10,184 nucleotides of DNA from an uncultured Bacilli bacterium (GTDB taxonomy: Bacteria > Bacillota_I > Bacilli_A > RF39 > UBA660): positions 1 through 10,184 of the forward strand of contig CAJUNF010000041.1 in the NCBI GenBank assembly GCA_910587775.1, in the 5' to 3' direction. Positions 1 through 5,998 of the stretch are shown here, one piece after another. Each line of letters starts with the position of its first letter. Within the stretch, counting starts at the first letter, position 1. The notes beneath the pieces are model-generated. The model made no database searches and was not told the DNA's origin. It saw nothing but the letters and a program-made list of their open reading frames with translations. A program made the position numbers and the translations under genes.

Positions 1-32
1 CATGCGAGATGTCATATTTGCTCTAAGCATTT

Positions 33-62
33 TAATACCACTCGAATATCGAGTGTTTTTTT
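33..62 (+). terminator. Rho-independent terminator, short member of the CTCGAA hairpin family
   Basis: A perfect 7-bp stem (CACTCGA at 39-45 with TCGAGTG at 49-55, loop ATA) is followed by seven T residues at 56-62 on the plus strand. It would end a plus-strand transcript that starts left of the window. The bases just before it (AATACCA) and the CTCGAA core resemble the hairpins that follow the two tRNA genes further right, so it is probably a short member of the same family. Confidence 0.75.
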
Positions 63-64
63 GA

Positions 65-84
65 TTATCTGCTACCGCAGATAA
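65..84. repeat. 8-bp perfect inverted repeat (hairpin) of unknown role
   Basis: TTATCTGC (65-72) and GCAGATAA (77-84) form a perfect 8-bp stem with a TACC loop. No T-run follows on either strand, so it is not a standard terminator. It lies between two terminator hairpins that face each other (33-62 plus, 103-146 minus). Its role is unknown; it could be a remnant of a mobile-element end or an RNA-stabilising hairpin. Confidence 0.5.
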
Positions 85-102
85 CATCCTTAAAGGTTAA
101 TT

Positions 103-146
103 AAAACTCGAAACATAAAAGTTCGAGTAACTATCAATCTGATGCC
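103..146 (-). terminator. Terminator hairpin plus a copy of the tRNA-Leu 3' flank, no tRNA attached
   Basis: On the minus strand ACTCGAA (128-122) pairs with TTCGAGT (112-106) and a TTTT run follows (106-103), so it can terminate the ATPase-remnant/KilA-N transcript. The 15 bases just upstream on that strand (146-132, GGCATCAGATTGATA) match the end of tRNA-Leu and its flank (3279-3293, GGCACCAGATTGATA) at 14 of 15 positions. No cloverleaf can be drawn here, so this is a tRNA-end-like copy without a tRNA. Confidence 0.7.
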
Positions 147-171
147 CTAAAGAGAGACGTTCAACAACTTC

Positions 172-700
172 TTAATTTTTTAAAGTCTCCAATTCTTTTA
201 TTTTTCTTTCTATGTCCTTGATTTGCTTAAATATATTTTTTCTTCTATTTGTTATCTTAATAAATCTTGTTATTTTTCCAAATTTACCATACTTTTCGAT
301 TTCTAGTTTCATAAAATATTCATTGGGATAGTCTCTTTTAACTGCCCTAATATAACTTTTAATTACCTTCCATTAAAACTTTTTTTGTTTTATTTTTAAT
401 ATAATTAACTATGTCGTTATAACAACTAATAAATTCTTTTCCTTCTTTAATATTTCCATATTTATTCTTCAACATATCCCTAATTATTCGTAGTTCTTTA
501 TCTTCTTCCTCATTACTCCCAGGTAATTCTAATAATCTATCACAGTTTATAACTATATAATTATTATCACTTATATACTTTAATGAAGAGGTCGTTTTTC
601 CTGAACCTTTACTACCAATAATATTTATAACATTATCATTCGTTAAAACTTTTTCATAATCATTTTTATCTTTAAACATATTAATTTTATATACTTTCAT
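172..700 (-). pseudogene. Small P-loop ATPase/kinase-like gene, disrupted by frameshift and probable internal deletion
   Basis: The N-terminal part reads from ATG at 700 (113 residues, stop at 359-361). It has a clear Walker A, GSKGSGKT at residues 29-36, and a beta-strand-like segment KKVLMEGN just before the stop. The C-terminal part (372-172, 66 codons) is open in another frame with no start of its own. It begins WKVIKSYIRAVKRDYPNEYF and continues as a basic, helix-rich tail. The two halves read like one small P-loop protein in which the stretch after MEGN was lost with a frameshift; that is inferred from the look of the family, not from an alignment. A start at 754 is possible, but the ATG at 700 gives a more normal N-terminus. 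Ribosome binding is weak (AGGA lies far upstream). The gene sits 77 bases downstream of the KilA-N gene on the same strand and ends at the hairpin at 103-128. Substrate unknown. Confidence 0.6.
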
Positions 701-741
701 TCTTACCACAAATATCCTAACTATAATCTGTAAATTGATGC

Positions 742-774
742 TGTCAATTTGCAAGTGTGCATACTAAATTGACA
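742..774. repeat. 9-bp perfect inverted repeat between the KilA-N gene and the ATPase remnant
   Basis: TGTCAATTT (742-750) and AAATTGACA (766-774) are perfect reverse complements around a 15-base centre. A further AAATTGA at 732-738 can pair with the same left arm. There is no T-run on either strand, so this is not a normal terminator. It starts right after the KilA-N stop codon and could be an operator, a processing hairpin or an insertion scar. Confidence 0.5.
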
Positions 775-776
775 CT

Positions 777-1637
777 TTACTTAGTTTCAATTAGATTTTT
801 ATTTAATGTTTCAAGTTCCTTTATACTCTTATCATGTTCTAAAATTTTCATTTGTCGAATTGCAGAATTATTTAATTTTACTAATCTTTCTTTTTGTGAA
901 ATATTATCATTAATGAGTTCAGCATTAGTATTTTCTAGATTGCATAAAATAAGTAAATGTTTTAAATCTGTATAGTCGCGAATATTGCCTTTTAAATTTG
1001 GATTTTCTTCTTTCCATTCTTTGGCAGTCATACCAAATAATGCAACATTTAATACATCTGCTTCTTCTGCATAAATATATTGTTTTTGTTTTTCTGTTAA
1101 TTTAGGTACAATATTTTCTTTAATAGAATCTGTATGAATATGATAGTTAGTTTTTGCAAGCATTCTATTAGCAGACCAATCAAGCTTATACTGATATGCT
1201 TCATTTTTCTTTAATCTTTCAAACTCTTGAATAACATATAATTTAAATTCTGGGGATAACCAACTTGCAAATTCCAAAGCGATATCACTTACTGCGTAGG
1301 TCCCACCATTATTCCCTGATTTTGATATAATTCCTATTGCATTTGTTTCTTTAATCCACTTTTGTGGTGACATATAAAAACTATTTCTACCAGCAGAATT
1401 TTCAAAGGTCGTAAATTCGACACCTTTGAAATTTTCATTATTTAATTTTTCCCATAATCCTAAATAAGCAACAACATCTTTATTTCTCATCCAAGTTTGT
1501 ATAGGGACTTTAGGTTCTTCTGGATTTGCATATCTTGCCAAATCAGTTAAAGATATGTATTCCTTATTTCCTATTCTTATTATACTTATTTTACTATCAT
1601 TAACCTTAATTTCTGATTTAACTATTTCTTTGTTCAT
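777..1637 (-). CDS. KilA-N domain protein
   Basis: A 286-residue protein, full length for chromosomal KilA-N proteins. The N-terminal half (about residues 10-145) has the KilA-N pattern: EYISLTDLARYAN (26-38), a Trp-rich stretch IQTWMRNKDVVAYLGLWE (46-63), and the helical end GGTYAVSDIALEFASWLSPEFKLYVIQEFERL (111-142). The C-terminal half holds a second conserved block (LTEKQKQYIYAEEADVLNVALFG, 180-202) and a helical, probably coiled-coil end (240-286). KilA-N is a DNA-binding fold found in phage antirepressors and in many lone bacterial genes; the target and function here are unknown. A strong GGGAGG lies 4 bases before the ATG. A possible -10 (TATAAT, 1685-1680 on the minus strand) lies upstream, with no good -35. 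The gene is bracketed by direct copies of the post-tRNA hairpin, suggesting it belongs to an acquired patch beside tRNA-Arg. Confidence 0.85.
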   Translation of the reverse strand: MNKEIVKSEIKVNDSKISIIRIGNKEYISLTDLARYANPEEPKVPIQTWMRNKDVVAYLGLWEKLNNENFKGVEFTTFENSAGRNSFYMSPQKWIKETNAIGIISKSGNNGGTYAVSDIALEFASWLSPEFKLYVIQEFERLKKNEAYQYKLDWSANRMLAKTNYHIHTDSIKENIVPKLTEKQKQYIYAEEADVLNVALFGMTAKEWKEENPNLKGNIRDYTDLKHLLILCNLENTNAELINDNISQKERLVKLNNSAIRQMKILEHDKSIKELETLNKNLIETK

Positions 1638-1704
1638 TAAACCTCCCTGATAAAAATTTAGTTATATTACTACAAATATATTATATAATAATTTAAAGCA
1701 TATT

Positions 1705-1743
1705 AAAACTCGAAATTCTAAAATAAATTAAAAGTTCGAGTTT
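1705..1743 (-). terminator. Terminator of tRNA-Arg, CTCGAA hairpin family
   Basis: On the minus strand AAACTCGAA (1743-1735) pairs with TTCGAGTTT (1714-1706) in a perfect 9-bp stem, followed by a T-run and AATATG. It starts 10 bases after the encoded CCA of tRNA-Arg. The whole flank (CCAGAT, then TACCAAACTCGAACTT, then TTCGAGTTTTAATATG) parallels the flank of tRNA-Leu at 3283-3340. Confidence 0.8.
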
Positions 1744-1753
1744 GGTACCTATC

Positions 1754-1830
<77 letters not shown>

Positions 1831-1839
1831 AACAAAAAT

Positions 1840-1845
1840 ATTATA
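1840..1845 (-). promoter_or_regulatory. -10 box of tRNA-Arg
   Basis: A perfect TATAAT on the minus strand ends 9 bases before the 5' end of tRNA-Arg, the usual distance for a stable-RNA promoter. No good TTGACA-like box is seen 16-18 bases upstream; the region there is AT-rich. Confidence 0.55.
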
Positions 1846-1879
1846 TCATTAATAAAGAAAAAATTATATTGTTTCAAAA

Positions 1880-2377
1880 TTATTTTTGTAATGTCACCAT
1901 ATTAAATAAAAATATTGCCCAGATTCCTAAAACAAGACTAGCTTTAAAACGATACATTTCATAAAAAGAAACACACTTATCCACACAAGAAACTAGCCAA
2001 CTTTCCTTATACTTTGGCATAACCTTACAAGAAGGAAACATATGTGATACTATTACGTTTTCTTGTCGATCATCTAACTCAAAATATTTCTTAGCATTCT
2101 CTAAAGCTATTTCTGGATGCTTACACCAAGTTTTAGCAATACCATATTCTTCTAATTGATTATCTAAAAAGAAATCATGTAATAATGCAGCTCTAGTAAC
2201 TTTTTCATAATCCCAGTTCATTTTTTTAGATACTTTATAAACATATTTTGCTACACGCATAGAATGTCCATAACGACTAATTCCATGATGTAACTCCTGA
2301 TCAAGTTCTTGAAATTCATGATTATTCAAAATATCTTCAACTATCATTTGAAATTCTGAATTTTTTTCTTGGAACAT
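1880..2377 (-). CDS. HD-domain phosphohydrolase with hydrophobic C-terminal tail
   Basis: A 165-residue protein with the HD metal-binding pattern. Likely ligands are H30/H31, H38 in RYGHSMRVA (35-43), H67-D68 in ALLHDFF (64-70), then H87, H112 (SHMFP) and D133. HD proteins hydrolyse phosphate esters, often of nucleotides; the substrate here is not known. Residues about 144-162 (FKASLVLGIWAIFLFNMV) are hydrophobic and could anchor the protein to the membrane. The start at 2377 is chosen over an upstream ATG at 2402-2404 because the Shine-Dalgarno GAGGTGAT lies between them, 9 bases before the 2377 ATG, and the upstream ATG falls inside the -10 box. The gene has its own promoter, no visible terminator, and points into tRNA-Arg 49 bases downstream. 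Confidence 0.85.
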   Translation of the reverse strand: MFQEKNSEFQMIVEDILNNHEFQELDQELHHGISRYGHSMRVAKYVYKVSKKMNWDYEKVTRAALLHDFFLDNQLEEYGIAKTWCKHPEIALENAKKYFELDDRQENVIVSHMFPSCKVMPKYKESWLVSCVDKCVSFYEMYRFKASLVLGIWAIFLFNMVTLQK

Positions 2378-2402
2378 GAATAAGATCACCTCGAATGATA
2401 AC

Positions 2403-2431
2403 ATCGTATCACACTCATATTAAAAAGTCAA
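2403..2431 (-). promoter_or_regulatory. Sigma-A promoter of the HD-domain gene
   Basis: On the minus strand TTGACT (2431-2426) and TACGAT (2408-2403) are separated by exactly 17 bases. Transcription would start near 2396, giving a leader of about 20 bases that begins just before the ribosome binding site. This also rules out a translation start at 2404. Confidence 0.75.
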
Positions 2432-2472
2432 AAATGCTTTTCTCTATTAATATATGTCAAAAAAAAGAAAAA

Positions 2473-3105
2473 TTAACCTATCTTTTTCTTACGTTTCAAC
2501 TCACTTAAATTTGGTAATAAAATAGTATTTGAGAAACTATTATCTACTTTATCTTCTTTAGGAGATAATTTAATTCTTTCTAAAGAAGATTTTATAATAT
2601 TTTGTGTATTTTTACCATTATCCTTTGCACACTCATTTAAACATGTAGCAAAAATAGAAATAAATTTTTGCAAATAATTTGCGCTTTTAATATCAGCTTG
2701 TTTCATCCATTGGTAATATCTCTCTAATATTTGAGAAACATCATAATCTTGTTCATTCGACTCTGACAAAATAACCTTAGTTGGAGTTGTAGAATGTTTC
2801 ATATAAGCAATAAATGATGTATTTGCAATACACTCTTCATAATCATTTTCTAAATTAAACTCAAGTTGTAAAGGATTTAAAAAATCGAAACTTCTAACAT
2901 CCAATAAAATAATATGTGACCCTACTCTTATACCACAAATCACATGATCATCTGAATGAAGATTGTTTCGATCATTTACTACACCTAAGATTAATCCTTT
3001 TTCACTAATATAAATACTACCTTCTACTTTTCGTAATTCTGAATAATCTAAATTATTATCAGTTGTCCAATAATAAGTTAAATGTTTTTGCTTTACTTTT
3101 TCCAT
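2473..3105 (-). CDS. Conserved or orphan protein of unknown function
   Basis: A 210-residue soluble protein that I do not recognise. No signal peptide or membrane segment is seen. Residues about 1-115 look beta-rich (GSIYISEKGLILGVVNDRNN, 29-48; HVICGIRVGSHIILLDVRSFDFL, 54-76). Residues about 120-180 look helical (VSQILERYYQWMKQADIKSANYLQKF and on). The end is basic (ELKRKKKIG). The start is supported by GAGG 7 bases before the ATG. A TTGACT at 3150-3145 upstream may be a -35, but no good -10 lies at the right distance. Downstream there is only a T-rich run without a hairpin, then the promoter of the HD gene. The gene is divergent from tRNA-Leu. Confidence 0.7.
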   Translation of the reverse strand: MEKVKQKHLTYYWTTDNNLDYSELRKVEGSIYISEKGLILGVVNDRNNLHSDDHVICGIRVGSHIILLDVRSFDFLNPLQLEFNLENDYEECIANTSFIAYMKHSTTPTKVILSESNEQDYDVSQILERYYQWMKQADIKSANYLQKFISIFATCLNECAKDNGKNTQNIIKSSLERIKLSPKEDKVDNSFSNTILLPNLSELKRKKKIG

Positions 3106-3184
3106 ACCAAAACCTCACTTCTTAAAATAAGTATAACTAAAAATAGTCAAAAAGATAATACTAGTATTTAAAATCTTTTTTTGC

Positions 3185-3190
3185 TATAAT
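3185..3190 (+). promoter_or_regulatory. -10 box of tRNA-Leu
   Basis: TATAAT ends 8 bases before the first base of tRNA-Leu, placing the transcript start at or just before the mature 5' end. The hexamer 17 bases upstream (TAGTAT, 3162-3167) is a poor -35 match. Confidence 0.7.
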
Positions 3191-3198
3191 GAACGTAT

Positions 3199-3285
3199 GC
3201 CTCTGTGGTGGAATTGGTAGACACGTTGGACTCAAAATCCAATGATACTTGTATCGTGTCGGTTCGAGTCCGACCAGAGGCACCA
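3199..3285 (+). tRNA. tRNA-Leu (anticodon CAA)
   Basis: An 87-base class II tRNA with an encoded CCA. The acceptor stem is GCCTCTG with CAGAGGC, discriminator A. The anticodon stem is TTGGA/TCCAA with loop CTCAAAA, giving anticodon CAA (reads TTG). A long variable arm (GATACTTGTATC) follows, and the T arm is GTCGG-TTCGAGT-CCGAC. A terminator follows 13 bases after the CCA. Confidence 0.97.
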
Positions 3286-3298
3286 GATTGATACCAAG

Positions 3299-3334
3299 CT
3301 CGAACTTCTAATAAATTATAAGAGTTCGAGTTTT
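3299..3334 (+). terminator. Terminator of tRNA-Leu, CTCGAA hairpin family
   Basis: CTCGAACT (3299-3306) pairs with AGTTCGAG (3323-3330), with partial pairing continuing inside (TCT and AA with TTATAAG), and TTTT follows at 3331-3334. The 8-mer GTTCGAGT in its right arm also occurs in the T arm of tRNA-Leu (3262-3269). The flank is homologous to those at 103-146 and 1705-1757. Confidence 0.8.
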
Positions 3335-3353
3335 AATATGATAAAAATTAATG

Positions 3354-3359
3354 TATAAT
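3354..3359 (+). promoter_or_regulatory. Possible -10 box for the plus-strand patch 3400-4508
   Basis: A TATAAT preceded by TG lies about 40 bases before the ATG at 3400. The hexamer 17 bases upstream (TTTTAA) overlaps the tRNA-Leu terminator T-run and is a weak -35. The ribosome binding site of the downstream gene is also weak (AAGAAG). Confidence 0.4.
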
Positions 3360-3399
3360 ATTCATAATCAATTTTATCGATTAGAAAGAAGTTAAAAAT

Positions 3400-3778
3400 A
3401 TGGCTTGTGCTACTATACATTTAGCAATTGCTAAAAAATATTTAGAAAAACACAAAGAATTAAATTACGAAAAAGTAATTGCAGGAACCCTTTATCCAGA
3501 TGCATTTCTAAATAATGATATATCACATTATACTGATATAAATCGTGGTAGTGATAATGTAAGTCATGTACGCCATAAAGTAAATTTATATTCATTTTTA
3601 TTTATGAAATTTAAAAAATGGTTTCACAGATCAAATTTGGCTATTAAAACAACATTTAGGAGAAATAAAATCATACACTGGAATGGGAAAAATGATTAAC
3701 TCAGATTTTTTAAATGATTTGGAAAACCCCAGTTATGCTGCTAAGAAAATTAAGGATTTTCTAGATAATATAGATTAA
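3400..3778 (+). pseudogene. Broken gene resembling zinc-dependent phospholipase C (PF00882-like)
   Basis: The N-terminal frame (ATG at 3400) begins MACATIHLAIAKKYLEKH, then VIAGTLYPDAF (residues 26-36) and ISHYTD (41-46). An early His in HLAIAKK, a PD and an SH are the usual landmarks at the start of the zinc-dependent phospholipase C-like family in Firmicutes. After about residue 66 (VNLYSFLF) this frame turns basic and implausible, ending at 3699. A second frame, open from 3608 to a stop at 3776-3778, reads NGFTDQIWLLKQHLGEIKSY and on to KKIKDFLDNID, which looks like the true C-terminus. The total of about 126 codons is short for the family, so an internal deletion plus frameshift near 3585-3620 is likely. 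The family call rests on motif memory and is moderate; the broken state is better supported. The next gene starts 16 bases downstream. Confidence 0.55.
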
Positions 3779-3794
3779 AAATATAGGAGGCATT

Positions 3795-4508
3795 ATGAAA
3801 ACTTATAAAATATCATTAAATGACTTTGATTCAAATTACTTTCATTTTACACAAAAAAAGAATTTAGAAAATATTGAAAAAAAAGGCCTACTACCAAAAA
3901 AAGGAAAATATGCGAAACACTTAGAAGAAACTAAAAAAGTATTCTTTGTAAAAGGGCTTGATAACTTATTAATTTTGTTTGATTGTTGGATAAACGTATA
4001 TAAAAAAATTCCTATACTACCAGATCTAAAAATAACATATGGATTTGCTTCCAAAGCAATGCAATCTAAATATTTTCCAATGTTTTTAGTTGATTTTTAT
4101 TTTATAATGACCCAAAATAGTAAAAGACATAAAAAGTACGCTTACAAAATATTTGATAAATTACTTGATGAATGTATATTATTAAACTTAGAACTAAAAG
4201 AAAATATAGATTTTAAATTTTCTGATATAGATCAAATTAAAGCTAAAGGTTATAGAAAAAGACATTTAATAGAATTAGGTTATTCAGAAAAATACTCTGA
4301 TATGAGCTCTAATAAAATGGACAACTGGAATTTACATACATTAAGTAATAAAGGCGTCAACTCTGATCAAATAAAATTGTGTTCTATTAAAAACTCTACG
4401 AATATAAAAGACATTTTTAATTATGCTTTAAAAAATACAAAACTAGAATTACAAGAAATATGTCCAAACTTATATGATTACTTAAATTATAAAAATTATA
4501 TGGATTAG
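3795..4508 (+). CDS. Uncharacterised protein with ADP-ribosyltransferase-like N-terminal motif
   Basis: A 237-residue protein with a strong AGGAGG 4 bases before the ATG. It opens with YFHFTQKKNLENIEKKGLLPKKG (15-37), the layout 'H-x-T/x-x-x-x-L-x-x-I-x-x-x-G-L' seen at the start of ADP-ribosyltransferase-fold proteins and RNA 2'-phosphotransferases (H17). A block VFFVKGLDNLLILFDCWI (49-66) follows. The late segment MDNWNLHTLSNKGVNSDQIKL (175-195) resembles the last strands of that fold. No catalytic Glu can be assigned with confidence, so an enzymatic role is only a suggestion. No signal peptide is seen. It probably shares a transcript with the broken phospholipase-like gene upstream and ends at the bidirectional terminator at 4653-4682. 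Codon use is very AT-rich and Lys-rich, like the neighbouring accessory genes. Confidence 0.65.
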   Translation: MKTYKISLNDFDSNYFHFTQKKNLENIEKKGLLPKKGKYAKHLEETKKVFFVKGLDNLLILFDCWINVYKKIPILPDLKITYGFASKAMQSKYFPMFLVDFYFIMTQNSKRHKKYAYKIFDKLLDECILLNLELKENIDFKFSDIDQIKAKGYRKRHLIELGYSEKYSDMSSNKMDNWNLHTLSNKGVNSDQIKLCSIKNSTNIKDIFNYALKNTKLELQEICPNLYDYLNYKNYMD

Positions 4509-4627
4509 CATCTTCTTTTATTTAAATCATTACTAAAACTCAGAGTATCTTCTAATATAACTTCCCCATCTTTAAGAGTTTTATATTTCATATTATGATT
4601 TTGTAAATATGAAAAAACATCATACAT
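4505..4627 (-). other. Possible gene remnant of 40 codons, antisense tail to the preceding gene
   Basis: On the minus strand an open frame reads from ATG at 4627 to TAA at 4505-4507. It gives MYDVFSYLQNHNMKYKTLKDG and continues EVILEDTLSF to a basic end. The composition looks protein-like (KYKTLKDGEVILEDT), but there is no ribosome binding site. It lies after the terminator of the scp operon and overlaps the end of the plus-strand gene by four bases. It may be the tail of a decayed gene or chance. I do not recognise it. Confidence 0.25.
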
Positions 4628-4652
4628 AATGAGGAACAGGATTTATTAATAC

Positions 4653-4682
4653 AAAAAACGGTTTTCTTTCTAAACCGTTTTT
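4653..4682. terminator. Bidirectional terminator between scpB and the plus-strand gene
   Basis: AAAAACGGTTT (4654-4664) pairs with AAACCGTTTTT (4672-4682), an 11-bp stem with loop TCTTTCT. A-runs and T-runs on both sides allow termination from both directions. On the minus strand the scpB stop codon (4683-4681) lies at the base of the stem. Confidence 0.85.
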
Positions 4683-5256
4683 AACTGTTAATTTCTTCTT
4701 TATAAATGGATGTAAATAAATCTTTATTTTGATCATCATCTTTAGGTAAAAACTCACTAATATCTGGCAAATCATCTCTCGAAGCTAACCCAAAATAATC
4801 TAAAAATTCTTTTGTTATTTTATATAAATTAGGTCTTCCAGGTAAATCACTCTTTCCTGATTCTTTAATAAGTCCCTTAGCTACTAATTTTCTTAAAGTA
4901 AATGATGAACTAATCCCTCTCATCTCATCAATTTCAACTCTAGTTATAGGTTCATTGTAAGCAATAATAGCAAGTACCTCTAAAGCTGCTGGACTAAGGC
5001 CTTGAAAATCTTTTGAACTGGTTAAGAATTTCTGATAAAAATCTTTATGTTCTTCTTTGGTCGTTAATTTAAAAGTATCTCCCAAATAACGAATACGTAA
5101 CCCTCTTTCTTCACTTTCATATTTTTCTTTTAAATCAAGTAATAATTTTTTTACATCATCTTTAGAGATTTCTAAAATTCTACTCATTTCCTCTAAAGTA
5201 ATTCCTTCATCACCGACAACAAACAAAACGCCTTCCAAAACACCTAATAAATTCAT
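4681..5256 (-). CDS. scpB: ScpB, segregation and condensation protein B
   Basis: A 191-residue protein of normal ScpB length. It has two winged-helix domains: about residues 1-75 (GVLEGVLFVVGDEGITLEEMSRILEIS near the start) and about 85-170. The second carries the family signature SPAALEVLAIIAYNEPITRVEIDEMRG (about 90-116), then LVAKGLIKESGKSDLPGRPNLYKIT. ScpB dimers join ScpA and SMC in the bacterial condensin that compacts and separates chromosomes. Its ATG overlaps the scpA stop (ATGA), and its GGAGGAAG ribosome binding site lies inside the end of scpA, so the two are translationally coupled. The C-terminal tail is acidic. The gene ends in the terminator at 4653-4682. Confidence 0.96.
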   Translation of the reverse strand: MNLLGVLEGVLFVVGDEGITLEEMSRILEISKDDVKKLLLDLKEKYESEERGLRIRYLGDTFKLTTKEEHKDFYQKFLTSSKDFQGLSPAALEVLAIIAYNEPITRVEIDEMRGISSSFTLRKLVAKGLIKESGKSDLPGRPNLYKITKEFLDYFGLASRDDLPDISEFLPKDDDQNKDLFTSIYKEEINS

Positions 5257-5987
5257 ACTTCCTCCAAACTTTTTTCAATCCAGATCTTATCAAAATTATC
5301 ACTTTGTTCTATGATTACTTCATGATTCTTAGTCATATCTAAAAGAGCCATAAATGTTACCACAACAAATTCCTTAGTATAAACTTCAAATAATTCTTCA
5401 AAAGTGACCTTACCCTTTTCCTTTAATACATGATTAATACGATTGCGACGGGACTCAACACTTATCTCTTTTCTTGTAATCTTAGTCGTAACAGGTTCTT
5501 TATAATGAATTCTTTCTTGTAAATTAAGAAAAGCTTGTAATAGATCTTCAACCCCTAACCCCTCATTTACAAGTTTTGGTTCTTCAATATACTCTTTTAA
5601 ACTTTCTGGAACCTTTGTATAAATTGTTCCCCTTTTCTCTTCCATTTCCTTTAGTGTCTTAGTAATTTCTTTATACTTTTGATATTCCATAATACGATTT
5701 TTTAAATCTTCTTCACTTTGAATAGAGTACTCACTATCCTCTTTTTCCTCTTCTAATGATTTACCAATAAGCATTTTACTTTTTAAATGAATTAACTCAG
5801 AAGCCATAATTAAAAACTCACTAGCTACATTAATATTTAACTCCTGCAAACTATGAATATATTTTAAATAATCTTCTATAATAATTCCCATATTAATTTC
5901 ATAAATATCCATTTTTGTTTCTTTCACTAAATGTAAAAGTAAATCAAAAGGACCTTCAAAATCATTGATTGAGATTTGATAATTCAT
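5253..5987 (-). CDS. scpA: ScpA, segregation and condensation protein A (kleisin)
   Basis: A 244-residue kleisin. The N-terminus carries the family signature NDFEGPFDLLLHLVKE (8-23), followed by helices that bind the SMC neck (DIYEINMGIIIEDYLKYI; VASEFLIMASELIHLKSKMLI). A charged linker runs about 75-130, and the C-terminal winged helix that binds the SMC head is about 165-244 (RINHVLKEKGKVTFEELF; FVVVTFMALLDMTKNHEV). The start at 5987 is preferred to an in-frame ATG at 6029. It gives the usual ScpA N-terminus, has GAGG 6 bases upstream, and avoids a 31-base overlap with the gene before. The stop TGA overlaps the scpB ATG. It is the third gene of a four-gene operon. Confidence 0.96.
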   Translation of the reverse strand: MNYQISINDFEGPFDLLLHLVKETKMDIYEINMGIIIEDYLKYIHSLQELNINVASEFLIMASELIHLKSKMLIGKSLEEEKEDSEYSIQSEEDLKNRIMEYQKYKEITKTLKEMEEKRGTIYTKVPESLKEYIEEPKLVNEGLGVEDLLQAFLNLQERIHYKEPVTTKITRKEISVESRRNRINHVLKEKGKVTFEELFEVYTKEFVVVTFMALLDMTKNHEVIIEQSDNFDKIWIEKSLEEV

Positions 5988-5998
5988 ACTATCCCTCT

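Noticed and set aside
757..975. Plus-strand open frame of 72 codons
   Set aside because: It lies antisense to the end of the KilA-N gene and has no ribosome binding site or protein-like pattern; it is a shadow.
1638..1704. T-box, riboswitch or other structured leader upstream of the KilA-N gene
   Set aside because: The gap is about 65 bases of AT-rich sequence with no T-box motif, aptamer-like fold or anti-terminator pair.
3842..4054. Minus-strand open frame of 70 codons
   Set aside because: It is antisense to the intact gene at 3795-4508, Phe/Ser-rich because the other strand is Lys-rich, with no ribosome binding site.
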